DNA from: Terriglobia bacterium
Lineage (GTDB): Bacteria > Acidobacteriota > Terriglobia > JAJPHL01
DNA length: 64,000 bases
Assembly (NCBI GenBank): GCA_021325275.1
Contig: JAJPHL010000039.1
Span: 1-64,000, forward strand
Direction of reading: 5' to 3'
Shown: positions 1 to 10,240 of the stretch, in pieces
Layout: each line of letters opens with the position of its first letter
Numbering within the stretch: the first letter of the stretch is position 1
Notes under the pieces: model-generated
Database searches by the model: none
Told to the model about the DNA's origin: nothing
The model's input: only the letters and a program-made list of their open reading frames with translations
Position numbers and translations under genes: made by a program

Positions 1-43
1 CAAACAACGGCTGATCCGCAATCTTGCCAAGTGCAAAGCCGCA

Positions 44-97
44 GGGGCTAAAGCCCCCAGGAACAAGGCCTGCTGGCGGCACGGCTGAAGCCGTGCC
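44..97. repeat. REP-like palindromic element (gggGCTaaAGCccc followed by ggcacggc-tgaa-gccgtgcc)
   Basis: Perfect 8-bp stem 78-85/90-97 with a 4-nt loop, preceded by a second small palindrome at about 44-57; lies in noncoding DNA. Confidence 0.7.
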
Positions 98-186
98 CTG
101 ATACAAAACATACCTACGCGCAAGGGTTCGATTTCCGCAAGTCCTGGATCGAATTCAAATTGAGCCACTACCACTAAAAGCCGGCG

Positions 187-215
187 TTGACAGTATCGCG
201 CACCGCGAATAAGCT
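187..215 (+). promoter_or_regulatory. Sigma70-like promoter TTGACA-17 nt-TAAGCT
   Basis: TTGACA 187-192, 17-nt spacer, TAAGCT 210-215, ATG at 225. Confidence 0.5.
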
Positions 216-224
216 GGAATCCTG

Positions 225-500
225 ATGCCGACCTCAACCGTTTCCGCCGCTGTGGGCAAGGCCCCCGACGATCTCACGCTGCCGGAGCGCGCCGCGCTCG
301 CCGGAAAATACATCGCCACTGAAATCTACACGCCCACCATCATGGGCGAAGCCGGCGGCAAGCCGGAAATCGCCGTGCGCTTGCGGCGCATCGAAGCGAT
401 CGGCGACTCGCCGGAAGAGTGCATCCGGCAACTGAAAGCCGCGGGAGTCGATCCGGCGGCGTACGAGTTCACGCGACTGAAACATCCTTTCGGCGTGTAG
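225..500 (+). CDS. Small hypothetical protein (91 aa)
   Basis: ORF with upstream promoter-like element and an adjacent co-directional CDS. Confidence 0.6.
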   Translation: MPTSTVSAAVGKAPDDLTLPERAALAGKYIATEIYTPTIMGEAGGKPEIAVRLRRIEAIGDSPEECIRQLKAAGVDPAAYEFTRLKHPFGV

Positions 501-504
501 CGGC

Positions 505-1818
505 ATGATTCCCGCAACACTCTTCCTGTTACTCTTGACGGATTGGTCCACGTTCCGCGGACCCGATCACTCCGGCGTCGCCGACAACCAGCACATTCCC
601 GCCGCGTGGAACGTCGCGACGAAAGAAAACATCCGCTGGAGCACCGAGATTCCGGGACTGGCGCACTCGAGCCCGATCGTGTGGGGCGATCGCGTCTTTG
701 TGACCACGGCGATCTCGAGCCGCGGCAGAGAAACATTCAAACCGGGATTGTACGGTGAAGGCGACGCGTCCGACGATCGCTCGTCGCATCAGTGGAGAGT
801 CTACGCTTTCGATAGCAAGACGGGCCGTATCGTATGGGATCGCACGGCCTTCGAGGGCGAGCCGCGCGAAAAACGCCACATGAAGTCGACGTACGCGAGC
901 GCCACGCCCGCCACCGACGGCCGCTACGTGGTCGCGTGGTTCGGATCGCAGGGCGTGTATGCGTACGACATGAACGGCGCGCTCGTCTGGAAGCGCGACA
1001 TCGGCCGGCTGAACGTCGGCGCGTACGACGACAAGAGCTACGAGTGGGGCACGGCGAGTTCGCCGATCATCTATAAGGACACGGTCATCATCCAAGTCGA
1101 CACGCAGGAAGAATGCTACGTGATGGCGATGAACATCAAGAATGGCGAAACCGTTTGGAAAACACCGCGCACGGAGTTGCCGTCGTGGTCCACGCCGGCG
1201 ATCGTTCCGGCGAAAAGCGGCGTGGAACTCGTTACCAACGCTCCGCGGGCGATCCGCGGGTACGATCCAGCCACCGGAAAAGAATTGTGGAGTTTGAAGC
1301 CCAGCTCCAACATCACCGCGCCGACGCCGGTTTTTTCCGGCGACGTAATCATTGTCGGCAGCGGACGGCGTCCGGAAAAACCGCTCTACGCCATTCGCAC
1401 GGGCGCGCGCGGCGACATTTCGCTGAAACCCGGCGAAACGTCGAACGATCACGTGGTCTGGGCGCACCAGGGATCGGGACCGTATATGCCGTCGCCACTG
1501 ATCTATCAAGGATTGGTCTACGCGCTCGAGAACAACGGCGTGCTCACATGCTACGATCTCGCGACCGGTGCGGAAAAATACAAGGAGCGAATTCCGCATC
1601 AAGGCAGCGGTTTCAGCGGATCGCCGGTGGCCTCGGACGGCCGCATTTTTCTGCCGTCGGAGGACGGCGACGTCTTCGTAATCCGCTCGGGCGCGAAGTT
1701 CGAACTGCTGGGAAAAAACTCACTCGGCGAATTGCTGATGTCCACGCCGGCGATTTCGAACGGCATGATGTTCATCCGCGCGGAACATCATTTGTTCGCC
1801 GTCGGCGGCAAGAATTAG
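505..1818 (+). CDS. Secreted PQQ-binding-like beta-propeller repeat protein
   Basis: Repeated blade motifs such as [41 protein letters not shown]. Confidence 0.88.
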   Translation: MIPATLFLLLLTDWSTFRGPDHSGVADNQHIPAAWNVATKENIRWSTEIPGLAHSSPIVWGDRVFVTTAISSRGRETFKPGLYGEGDASDDRSSHQWRVYAFDSKTGRIVWDRTAFEGEPREKRHMKSTYASATPATDGRYVVAWFGSQGVYAYDMNGALVWKRDIGRLNVGAYDDKSYEWGTASSPIIYKDTVIIQVDTQEECYVMAMNIKNGETVWKTPRTELPSWSTPAIVPAKSGVELVTNAPRAIRGYDPATGKELWSLKPSSNITAPTPVFSGDVIIVGSGRRPEKPLYAIRTGARGDISLKPGETSNDHVVWAHQGSGPYMPSPLIYQGLVYALENNGVLTCYDLATGAEKYKERIPHQGSGFSGSPVASDGRIFLPSEDGDVFVIRSGAKFELLGKNSLGELLMSTPAISNGMMFIRAEHHLFAVGGKN

Positions 1819-2591
1819 GCCGGCGCAATCGCGAACGCACGCACCGGGCTTCCCGATCCATTCACGATTTTCAACGGCGCGGCAATCACCACAGATCCTG
1901 TCGGCGGCAGTTGGTCCAAGTTGCACAGATGCGCGAGTCCCAGCTTGCCGCTGCCGTGCATGAAGTAGTGATTTGAGAACGGCGGATCGAAATGCGCCGC
2001 TTGACCCGCGTCCGTGCCGATGGTTTCCACGCCCACGCCGAGCACGTCGCGATCGTGCGCCAGAAACTTCGAGCATTCCGTCGACCATCCGGGCGTGTGC
2101 GGACCATCTTCGCGGGCGTTCGCATAACCGGGCGTGCCGCAGCGTTCCGCCCACCCGGCGCGCAGCAACACCCAAGCGCCGCGCGGAATTTTGCCGTGCG
2201 TCTTCTCCCATCGCTGCACATCGTCGGGCGTCAGTAGAAAATCGTTATTCTTCGCGGCGGCTTCGGTGACATCGATCACGCACGCGGGACCAATGAACGT
2301 GCGCGTGGGCAAGCGGTCGACGGAATTGTCCGGCAAATCCTTGCCGCTGATCCAGTGGATCGGCGCGTCGAGATGCGTGCCGGTGTGCTCGCCCGTTTCA
2401 AACGCGTTCCAATACCACGCGGGACCGCGATCGTCGTAGCGTGAAAGCTCCCACATGCGAAACGGCGGCGTGTTGTTCCACTGCGGAGGCAGCATCAACA
2501 ACGGTGTCTCGGCGTGCAGCGGCTGCGTGAGATCGACTACGCGCAGGCGTCCGGCGTTCAGCTCTTCCACGAGTTTCAGCAGCGTTGACAT
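1815..2591 (-). CDS. Cyclase family protein (kynurenine formamidase-like)
   Basis: [13 protein letters not shown] and [14 protein letters not shown] metal-binding motif. Confidence 0.88.
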   Translation of the reverse strand: MSTLLKLVEELNAGRLRVVDLTQPLHAETPLLMLPPQWNNTPPFRMWELSRYDDRGPAWYWNAFETGEHTGTHLDAPIHWISGKDLPDNSVDRLPTRTFIGPACVIDVTEAAAKNNDFLLTPDDVQRWEKTHGKIPRGAWVLLRAGWAERCGTPGYANAREDGPHTPGWSTECSKFLAHDRDVLGVGVETIGTDAGQAAHFDPPFSNHYFMHGSGKLGLAHLCNLDQLPPTGSVVIAAPLKIVNGSGSPVRAFAIAPA

Positions 2592-2593
2592 AC

Positions 2594-3058
2594 CTACTCA
2601 GCCTTCGTAATCGAGTGGATCTGCAAAACGTCGGGGGTTTTTTCGGCAAGCGTGCCGTCCACCACCACGTCGGGTCCGGCGCTCTTTGCCAAATCCTCGG
2701 GCATCTCCACTTTCCATTTCGTTTCCGGCCCGCTCACGACGAATTGCCACTGGCCACCTTCCTTCATGAGGCTGCCGCGCGCCTTCACCTTCACGTCGCC
2801 GGGCGTGTATCCGACGCTCTTGGCGGAATCGCGAATGGCGGAAAGCTGCGTCTTATTGTCGAGCTTGAGAGTCAAGGTGACCACGTTGAACTTGGAGTCG
2901 AAGATCACGGTATCGACGCCGCGATTACGCTTCATGACCTTGTCGACGGACTCGCCACACGTATTGCAGTCGAGTCCGGTTAGGCGCATTTCCACGCGGC
3001 GCAATTCCGCGGAGAGCGGAACCGCCATCAAGACTATAAGGAAGATTCCCTTTGTCAC
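2594..3058 (-). CDS. Heavy-metal-associated (HMA) domain protein, secreted
   Basis: RVEMRLTGLDCNTCGESVDKVM; GTG start at 3058 preceded by AGGAGG (ORF extends to 3079). Confidence 0.7.
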   Translation of the reverse strand: MTKGIFLIVLMAVPLSAELRRVEMRLTGLDCNTCGESVDKVMKRNRGVDTVIFDSKFNVVTLTLKLDNKTQLSAIRDSAKSVGYTPGDVKVKARGSLMKEGGQWQFVVSGPETKWKVEMPEDLAKSAGPDVVVDGTLAEKTPDVLQIHSITKAE

Positions 3059-3112
3059 GTCGACACCTCCTACGGTCATTGTATCGGATTGCGCTTATAC
3101 AAAGCTTTCTCT

Positions 3113-4021
3113 CTAGACAAACCCGTGCTCACGCAAACAAGTCGCAAACAATTCGCGCAGCAATTCGCGATGTTCGCGGGCCTGTTCGAGCGTCAGGCGG
3201 AAATGGGTGCGCTTGCGCAGCGGACCGCCCGAGAGCACCACGATGCCCGCGCTCTCCAGACGGTGAACCCATTCCTCCTTGTGCGCGGCGCGCGCCTTCA
3301 CACCGAGGAAATCGCGATGCGGAAAAAAACTGACGCATTCGGTGTGGCGCTCGCCGCGCGAAAGCGTCACGGTGTCGCGGCGATGATCGAGCGCCAGCGC
3401 GCCATCGATCGATCGCAAAATATTCAGGCATTCGTCGAGCAGAACGGGCGCCAGATTCGGCGTGAAGCTCGGTGTCGATATGGGCGATTCCGCACGCGTC
3501 AGCGGTGGATCCGAAATCACGCGATCGTCCTTGCGCGACAATCCCGGTTCGGCGAGGCGGTCGGACGCGCCGTGAACGCGATAAAACTGCAAGGTGAGGT
3601 ATTCGTTCACGCGCAGCGCGATCATCTGCACGGCGATGATGGGAATGAGCGGCGAGAACAAATCGAGAATGTGCATGAAACGCGCATTGATGTGTTCGGC
3701 CACCAGCACCGCGCAGTGATCGTATTGCGGCGTGCGGCGGCGCTCGGAGTCCCAATACTCGATGGCGCGAATCACGTGACTCTCGTCCATCGCACCGAGC
3801 ATCAACTCCACTTCAAAACGTTTGTGATCGAGCGGATCGGAAAAAAGCAAGTCCAGCCGTCCGGTGCGCGGCTGCGTGCGTTCCACGTCGCGCAACAGCA
3901 ATGGGCCGAGACCCAAGAGCGAGGGATCTTCCGCCAAACGATCGCGCACCCATTTTTCGGGGTAGTCGGGATTGTTCTTGAGAACGACGACTTCCGCCCG
4001 AGTGAATGTCAGCCCCGGCAT
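3113..4021 (-). CDS. Uncharacterised protein with PD-(D/E)XK/NucS-like nuclease-fold signature
   Basis: GRLDLLFSDPLDHKRFEVELMLGAMDESHVIRAIEYWDSER...YDHCAVLVAE. Confidence 0.5.
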   Translation of the reverse strand: MPGLTFTRAEVVVLKNNPDYPEKWVRDRLAEDPSLLGLGPLLLRDVERTQPRTGRLDLLFSDPLDHKRFEVELMLGAMDESHVIRAIEYWDSERRRTPQYDHCAVLVAEHINARFMHILDLFSPLIPIIAVQMIALRVNEYLTLQFYRVHGASDRLAEPGLSRKDDRVISDPPLTRAESPISTPSFTPNLAPVLLDECLNILRSIDGALALDHRRDTVTLSRGERHTECVSFFPHRDFLGVKARAAHKEEWVHRLESAGIVVLSGGPLRKRTHFRLTLEQAREHRELLRELFATCLREHGFV

Positions 4022-4027
4022 AAGCCG

Positions 4028-5860
4028 CTACATGAGACGGCGGATCGCGGCCGCCGTTTCGGGGTCGGGCTGCAGCGTCAGCGCGCGCTCCAAATCGCTT
4101 TTCCCCTCCGCCACGCGGCCGGACTTCGTATAACAAACGCCGAGATGATAGAGAACCTGCGCTTGCGATGGCGAAAGTTTTTGGGCACGCTCAAGAGTCG
4201 GACACGCTTGCTCGTATTGTCCCAGTTCCGTCAGCACCCAGCCGTAGATGTCCAGCGCCGGCCCGCTCTTGCCTTGCGTCAAATCGGCGACGCGCGCGGC
4301 GAACGGCAACGCTTGTTTGGCTTGACCCTGGCGCGCGAGCAACGCCGCAAGATTGTGGAGAGCGTTAGCGTTCTGCGGTGAAATATCCACGACCTTGCGG
4401 AACAATGGCAGCGCTTGATCGAGCGACACCCATTCTGCCATCACCTCCATGACGCGTGGAGAATCGGGCGCGAGCTTGTAGGCGCGTTCGGCGGCCGAGC
4501 GCGCGGCCGGAAAATCGCGTTGGCGACGCGCGCGATCGACGATCATCAGCAACTCGGTCACGTCCTCGCGCTCGCCGATCGCATGCGAGCGCGCGGCAAC
4601 AAGATGATGCGCGTAGAACGCCGGCAGTCCAAGCCCCGTCTTCATCGGCGGATTCAATTCGGCTGCGGCGACCGTCTTCGCCGCGGGAGCGAAGGGCGCG
4701 GCCAGCGGATCACCAAGCACTACGCCTTGCCAGTTGAGGTACGGCATCGCGGCGTAAAAACTTTCCGCGAGATTCAAGCCCTTCACGTACGCCGGAAACA
4801 AGACTTGCGGACGCACGCAACCATCGAGCAGCGGTTCGCTCACGTTGCCCGCGATTCCCGTGACACCTTCGGCGATCGCGTCGCCGATCAGCGTTTGCGG
4901 CGATTCGTGATAGAACGTGCGCTGCGAATCTTTCCACGATCCGATGTTCCAGCTATCGGGCGGACGCTCGAACGTGCGCGCGTTGCTGGAAACGAACTCC
5001 GTCATGATCGCACCGGGCAGCCAGTGATTCTTCAAATAGCGCGAATGATCGCTGGGATCGTTCGATCCCCAACTGGCGTAGCCCATCACTTGATCCTGAT
5101 CGGTGAGGAATTTTCCGCTGGACTCGAGTTCGATGCGCGCGCTGGGTAGGCCGGCGGCACGCAAACCCGTGGCGGCGTCGGCCAGCCATTTGTTACCGGG
5201 CGTTTGGTCCTCGGCGCGTTCGTCGAAAACGAAGCGTCCGGATTTCGGCGGGCGCGCGCGATCCGATTCCATCGCACGATCGACCAGCGCCTTCGCGTCG
5301 GCGACAGTGTAGCCGTCGAGGCGCGTGACCAAGTACATGGGAAAATCGCGATGAGTGAAGCGAACCGGCTCGCCGCCGCGTTCGTTGCGCGCGAAATAAG
5401 GATTCACGATTTTCGCCGGCGGCGTGGGCACGCCGAGCATGTTCTCGTAGAGTAGCGCGAGCACGGAGTCGACGCTGTCGGTATCGCCTTTGGGGACGGG
5501 CGCGGTCTGCTTGGAGACCACGCGAAACGGCACGCCGCGCGTGAGGACAATATAAAGGATGCGGTCCTGGCGTCCACCTTGCGCGAGACACGCGGCGACG
5601 GGCGCGCTGATCGCCCGCTCGAACGTAGCGGCGTCGATGGTTTCGGCGGCCTGCACCGACAACTTGCAGACATTGGCGTTGGGAATTCCGCGTTTTTGAC
5701 GGTAATATTCGCCCACTTCGCGCGATGGCGCGGAGTTCTCGTTGATCACCACGAGCACGTTGTCTGCACCTTGCGCCGCGGCCGAGACGCCGAACGAGAA
5801 GATCGCGCACAAGATCGCGAAAAACGGGCGATAGCGCGCCCGCGGAAGCCCACGTTTCAC
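4028..5860 (-). CDS. TIGR03790-type secreted protein with C-terminal TPR repeats
   Basis: YYRQKRGIPNANVCKL, ILYIVLTRGVPFRV; TPR-like LHNLAALLARQGQAKQALPFA and YHLGVCYTKSGRVAEGKSDLERAL; probable GTG start 5860 (ATG at 5887 also possible; ORF runs to 6124). Confidence 0.75.
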   Translation of the reverse strand: MKRGLPRARYRPFFAILCAIFSFGVSAAAQGADNVLVVINENSAPSREVGEYYRQKRGIPNANVCKLSVQAAETIDAATFERAISAPVAACLAQGGRQDRILYIVLTRGVPFRVVSKQTAPVPKGDTDSVDSVLALLYENMLGVPTPPAKIVNPYFARNERGGEPVRFTHRDFPMYLVTRLDGYTVADAKALVDRAMESDRARPPKSGRFVFDERAEDQTPGNKWLADAATGLRAAGLPSARIELESSGKFLTDQDQVMGYASWGSNDPSDHSRYLKNHWLPGAIMTEFVSSNARTFERPPDSWNIGSWKDSQRTFYHESPQTLIGDAIAEGVTGIAGNVSEPLLDGCVRPQVLFPAYVKGLNLAESFYAAMPYLNWQGVVLGDPLAAPFAPAAKTVAAAELNPPMKTGLGLPAFYAHHLVAARSHAIGEREDVTELLMIVDRARRQRDFPAARSAAERAYKLAPDSPRVMEVMAEWVSLDQALPLFRKVVDISPQNANALHNLAALLARQGQAKQALPFAARVADLTQGKSGPALDIYGWVLTELGQYEQACPTLERAQKLSPSQAQVLYHLGVCYTKSGRVAEGKSDLERALTLQPDPETAAAIRRLM

Positions 5861-5885
5861 ATCTTCATAATAGAATGGATTGTGC

Positions 5886-6338
5886 ATGGATGAGTATCTT
5901 CGCGCCGCGCTCGCCGAGGCGCGCCAGGGACTTTCCGAAGGAGGAATTCCCATCGGCGCGGTGCTGGTGTTGGAAACACCGGGCAGCGCGCCGCGCATCA
6001 TCAGCCGCGGACACAATCGGCGCGTGCAGATGGGCAGCGCGATCCGCCACGCCGAGATGGATTGTCTGGAGAATCTCGGCCGCCACTCCGCGGACGTGTA
6101 TCGCGATTGCACGATGTACTCCACGCTGTCGCCGTGCGCGATGTGCAGCGGCGCGATTTTGCTCTACGGGATTCCGCGCGTGGTGGCGGGCGAGAACCGC
6201 ACCTTTTGCGGTCCCGAGGACTATCTGCGATCGCAAGGCGTGTCGGTAACGGTGGCGCAAGACGAAGAGTGCATACAGTTGATGCGCGAATTCATTGCCG
6301 CGCATCCCCATCTTTGGAACGAGGACATCGGCGTTTGA
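5886..6338 (+). CDS. Nucleoside/cytosine deaminase family protein
   Basis: RHAEMDCLEN and SPCAMCSGAILLYGI zinc deaminase motifs. Confidence 0.88.
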   Translation: MDEYLRAALAEARQGLSEGGIPIGAVLVLETPGSAPRIISRGHNRRVQMGSAIRHAEMDCLENLGRHSADVYRDCTMYSTLSPCAMCSGAILLYGIPRVVAGENRTFCGPEDYLRSQGVSVTVAQDEECIQLMREFIAAHPHLWNEDIGV

Positions 6339-7342
6339 AAATTTACGGAAAGTGGATGCATCGCTGGGAGCGCCGTCTGCACGACACCAGCAAGTCAGGA
6401 AGTCCCGCGCGTGTGTGCCGGCCGTTTGAGTGGGGCGCGGAGTGGGTGGGCGGTCGCGCGGGAGAAACGGCGCCGGTTCTCGATTCATCGCTGAGCGAAA
6501 GACTTTTTGGTTACGAGCGTCCGCACGATTTTCACTTGGAAGCGGACGGACAGCTCACGTTCACAAGCGCGCTGCACACACCGTATCCGGAGAACAACAC
6601 AGTTTACGCGCGCTGGTTCCCTTCGAAGGCCGGCAAGCGCGGTCCCGCGGTGGTGGTGCTTCCGCAGTGGAACTCCGACGAGAGCGGACACATGGGGTTG
6701 TGCCGCTTGCTGAACGCTTTCGGCGTATCCGCGCTGCGCATGAGTATGCCGTATCACGATCGCCGCATGCCCGCCGGACTCACGCGCGCCGATTACGCAG
6801 TATCCGCGAACGTGGGGCGCACCGTGCACGCGAATCGGCAAGCGGTGATCGACACGCGGTCGTGCGTTGATTGGCTGGAGTCGCGCGAATTCACGCGCAT
6901 CGGCATACTCGGCACGAGTCTCGGCTCGTGCATCGCGTTCATCGCGGCCGCCCATGACAAGCGAGTGAAAGCGCAAGCGTGCAATCACGTATCGGCGCGC
7001 TTCGCCGACGTGGTGTGGCGCGGACTATCCACGACGCACGTGGCAGCGAGCCTGCGCGGCAACATCACGTTAGAAGACTTGCAGCGTCACTGGGAAGTGA
7101 TCAGTCCCGTGACGTACGTCGATCGCTTCGTCGGCCGCGATGTCGCGACGCTGATTGTTTGGGCGCGCTACGATCTCTCGTTTCCGCCAGACTTGTCGCA
7201 GGAATTTGTCGCGAGCTATGCGCGGCTCGGCCTGCGCTATCGCGAGATGGTGCTGCCGTGCGGTCATTACACCACGGGCGTGTCGCCGTTCAAGTGGATC
7301 GACGGCGTGGGAATGGCTCGCTTTCTGGCAAAGGAATTGTAG
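6335..7342 (+). CDS. Alpha/beta hydrolase family protein
   Basis: GTSLGSCIAFIAA nucleophile elbow; TTG start overlapping the deaminase stop (or ATG 6356). Confidence 0.75.
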   Translation: MKIYGKWMHRWERRLHDTSKSGSPARVCRPFEWGAEWVGGRAGETAPVLDSSLSERLFGYERPHDFHLEADGQLTFTSALHTPYPENNTVYARWFPSKAGKRGPAVVVLPQWNSDESGHMGLCRLLNAFGVSALRMSMPYHDRRMPAGLTRADYAVSANVGRTVHANRQAVIDTRSCVDWLESREFTRIGILGTSLGSCIAFIAAAHDKRVKAQACNHVSARFADVVWRGLSTTHVAASLRGNITLEDLQRHWEVISPVTYVDRFVGRDVATLIVWARYDLSFPPDLSQEFVASYARLGLRYREMVLPCGHYTTGVSPFKWIDGVGMARFLAKEL

Positions 7343-7355
7343 GTATACTGTCGGC

Positions 7356-7772
7356 ATGAGATTTACAGTGGGTGGGTTGATTCTGCTGGCGGCCATCACG
7401 ATTGCGCCGGCGAGTCCGTTCGACGATAACTGGCCCGTGCCACGCGAAGCGTCGGAACGCGTGAATCCGCTGACTACGGAGTCGCCGTTCGCGAAAAAGG
7501 CCCGCCTTCTGTACAACGATTCCTGCGCCATTTGTCACGGCGATCGCGGCGACGGCAGGGGTCCCGAGGCAGAGCAGCTAGGAACGCGGCCGGCGGATTT
7601 TACTTCGTCGGCGGTGATGATCCCGATGAGCGATGGCGAGCTGTTCTACAAGATCTCCAAGGGACGCAATCCGATGCCGGCGTTTGAAGGAAAGTACTCG
7701 GAGAATGAACGCTGGGGATTGGTTTTGTATCTGCGGCATTTCTTGAAGGCGCCACCCAGCAAGAAGAAATAG
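7356..7772 (+). CDS. Secreted c-type cytochrome
   Basis: Signal peptide; CAICHG haem-binding motif; distal MPAFEGKYSENERW. Confidence 0.85.
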   Translation: MRFTVGGLILLAAITIAPASPFDDNWPVPREASERVNPLTTESPFAKKARLLYNDSCAICHGDRGDGRGPEAEQLGTRPADFTSSAVMIPMSDGELFYKISKGRNPMPAFEGKYSENERWGLVLYLRHFLKAPPSKKK

Positions 7773-7782
7773 GAGAGCCTAC

Positions 7783-8154
7783 GTGAAGCATTCACCGGAG
7801 TTTTTGAAAATCGTCGATGACGCGAAGTCGCGTGTGAAAGAAGTGACGGTCGCCGAAGTGCGCGCGATGCAGCAGTCCAGCGAAAAATTCGAATTCATCG
7901 ATTGCCGCGAGGACAACGAGTGGGCGGCGGGACGCGCGGCCGGCTCGAAACACTTGGGCAAAGGAATAATCGAGCGCGACATCGAAGCAGCGGTGCCGGA
8001 CAAATCGGCGAAGCTGGTGATCTACTGCGGCGGCGGATTTCGCTCCGCGCTGGCCGGCGACGCGCTGCAAAAGATGGGCTACACGAATGTGTTGTCGATG
8101 GCCGGCGGGATCAGGTCGTGGCGGGAAGCGAGTCTGCCGGAAGAGAAGGGATAG
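7783..8154 (+). CDS. Rhodanese-like domain protein
   Basis: FIDCREDNEWAAGRAAGSKHL and VIYCGGGFRS active-site loop. Confidence 0.9.
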   Translation: MKHSPEFLKIVDDAKSRVKEVTVAEVRAMQQSSEKFEFIDCREDNEWAAGRAAGSKHLGKGIIERDIEAAVPDKSAKLVIYCGGGFRSALAGDALQKMGYTNVLSMAGGIRSWREASLPEEKG

Positions 8155-8201
8155 GGCCGAAGCACACTAGGCATCAGCGGCCCGCGTGTGGCGCCGAAAC
8201 A

Positions 8202-10157
8202 TTACTCCTCTTCCTGCGCGCGCAGCTTCGAGATCACGTTGAAGTCCTCGAGCGTCGTGACGTCGCCCTTCACTTCCGCGCCCGTCGCGACCTCGCGCAG
8301 CAATCGCCGCATGATTTTTCCGCTGCGCGTTTTCGGCAGCGCTTCGCTGAAACGAATGTCGTCCGGCCTGGCCATCGCGCCGATTTCTTTCGCGACCCAC
8401 GCGCGCAACTCGTCCTTCAGCTCGTTCGTCGCCGGAACTCCTGCCTGTAGCGTGACGAACGCCGCCAGTGCTTGCCCCTTGATCTCGTCGGGACGCCCAA
8501 CCACAGCCGCTTCCGCGACTTTTGGATGTGCTACCAGGGCACTCTCCACTTCCATCGTGCTCAAGCGATGCCCCGAGACGTTCAGTACGTCGTCGATGCG
8601 GCCCATCACCCAAAAGTAACCGTCCGAATCTTTGCGCGCGCCGTCGCCGGTGAAATAGATTCCGGGGATTTGGGAAAAATATGTTTGCCGGAATCGTTCC
8701 GGATCGCCGTAGATCGTGCGCAGCATCGACGGCCACGGTTTTTTCACTACGAGGAAGCCGCCCGATCCCGGCGGCACCGGATTGCCTTCACGATCCACTA
8801 CGTCGGCGGCGATTCCCGGCAGCGGACGCGTGGCCGATCCCGGTTTCGTGGGGGTAGCGCCCGGCAGCGGCGAAATCATGATCGCGCCGGTTTCGGTTTG
8901 CCACCACGTATCGACAATCGGACAGCGGTTGCGTCCGATCACGTCGCGATACCACATCCACGCTTCCGGATTGATCGGCTCGCCGACGCTGCCCAGCAAC
9001 CGCAGCGATTTCATTGCATACTTGCGCGGATGCTCGTCGCCCAAACGCATGAACGAGCGGATCGCCGTGGGCGCGGTGTAAAACACGTTCACTTTGTGCT
9101 TGTCGATCATGATCCAGAAGCGATCAGGCGTGGGCGTGAACGGCGCGCCTTCGTACATCAGCACAGTCGCGCCGTTTTGCAGCGGACCATAGACCAAGTA
9201 ACTGTGACCGGTCACCCATCCGATGTCGGCGGTACACCAGTAGACGTCGGTTTCTTTCAAGTCGAAAACCCATTTCGTGGTCGCGTACGTGCCGACGGAG
9301 TATCCGCCCGTGGTGTGCAGGATTCCTTTCGGTTTGCCGGTCGTTCCCGAGGTGTAGAGCAAATACAAAGGATGTTCCGCGTCGAGCGGCAGCGCTTCGC
9401 ACTCGTCGGAAGCGCGCGACATTTCTTCGTGCCACCACAAATCGCGGCCTGGTTGCATCTGTTGCGGCGATCCCGTGCGGCGATAGACAATCGCGCGCTT
9501 GACCGTGGGACAGGAAAGCAGCGCTTCGTCGACAATCGCTTTCAGTTTCAACTCAGCGCCGCGGCGTATCGCACCGTCTTGCGTAATGACGCACGACGCC
9601 CGGCAATCCTGAATGCGATCGGCGAGCGCGACAGCGGAAAATCCGCCGAAGACCACCGTGTGCGGCGCGCCCAATCGCGCGCATGCCAGCATCGCGATCG
9701 GCAGCGCGGGCGACATGCCCATGTAGATCGCCACGCGATCGCCCGTGTTAACGCCCGCGCTCTTCAGCACGTTGGTGAAGCGGCACACTTCGCCGTGGAG
9801 TTGCTGATACGTCAGCGTCACGACTTCGCCGGGCTCGGATTCCCAGATGATCGCGGCCTTGTTACGGCGCGCCGTGGACAAATGGCGATCCAAACAATTG
9901 TAGGAAAGATTGATTTTGCCGCCGTTGAACCATTTGGCGAACGGCGCGTTCCACTCGAGCACTTTCGTCCACGGTTGGAACCAATGCAACTCGCGCGCCA
10001 CGGATTCCCAGAAGGCTTCAGGATCTTGGTCGGCGCGGCGGCACAGCGCTTCGTACTCCGCCATAGTCTTGACGTGCGCCGCCGCGCTGAACTCCGGCGC
10101 GGGAGGAAATATGCGATTTTCGTGAAGAATGGACTCGATACCCGAGGAAGATGCCAT
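8202..10157 (-). CDS. acs: Acetate-CoA ligase (acetyl-CoA synthetase)
   Basis: [35 protein letters not shown]. Confidence 0.93.
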   Translation of the reverse strand: MASSSGIESILHENRIFPPAPEFSAAAHVKTMAEYEALCRRADQDPEAFWESVARELHWFQPWTKVLEWNAPFAKWFNGGKINLSYNCLDRHLSTARRNKAAIIWESEPGEVVTLTYQQLHGEVCRFTNVLKSAGVNTGDRVAIYMGMSPALPIAMLACARLGAPHTVVFGGFSAVALADRIQDCRASCVITQDGAIRRGAELKLKAIVDEALLSCPTVKRAIVYRRTGSPQQMQPGRDLWWHEEMSRASDECEALPLDAEHPLYLLYTSGTTGKPKGILHTTGGYSVGTYATTKWVFDLKETDVYWCTADIGWVTGHSYLVYGPLQNGATVLMYEGAPFTPTPDRFWIMIDKHKVNVFYTAPTAIRSFMRLGDEHPRKYAMKSLRLLGSVGEPINPEAWMWYRDVIGRNRCPIVDTWWQTETGAIMISPLPGATPTKPGSATRPLPGIAADVVDREGNPVPPGSGGFLVVKKPWPSMLRTIYGDPERFRQTYFSQIPGIYFTGDGARKDSDGYFWVMGRIDDVLNVSGHRLSTMEVESALVAHPKVAEAAVVGRPDEIKGQALAAFVTLQAGVPATNELKDELRAWVAKEIGAMARPDDIRFSEALPKTRSGKIMRRLLREVATGAEVKGDVTTLEDFNVISKLRAQEEE

Positions 10158-10172
10158 GCGGAAAGGATATCA

Positions 10173-10240
10173 AAACCGAGGCCCCAGGCCCGAGGCCCAA
10201 GTCGTTGGACGAAACGAGCCGCTTACTCGGGCCTCGGTTT
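10173..10240. repeat. Inverted repeat with perfect 12-bp arms (AAACCGAGGCCC/GGGCCTCGGTTT)
   Basis: Arms 10173-10184 and 10229-10240; an internal direct copy of CCGAGGCCC. Confidence 0.8.

Noticed and set aside
3089-4381. 430-aa + strand ORF
   Set aside because: Antisense shadow of the nuclease-like and TIGR03790 genes; composition typical of a spurious high-GC ORF
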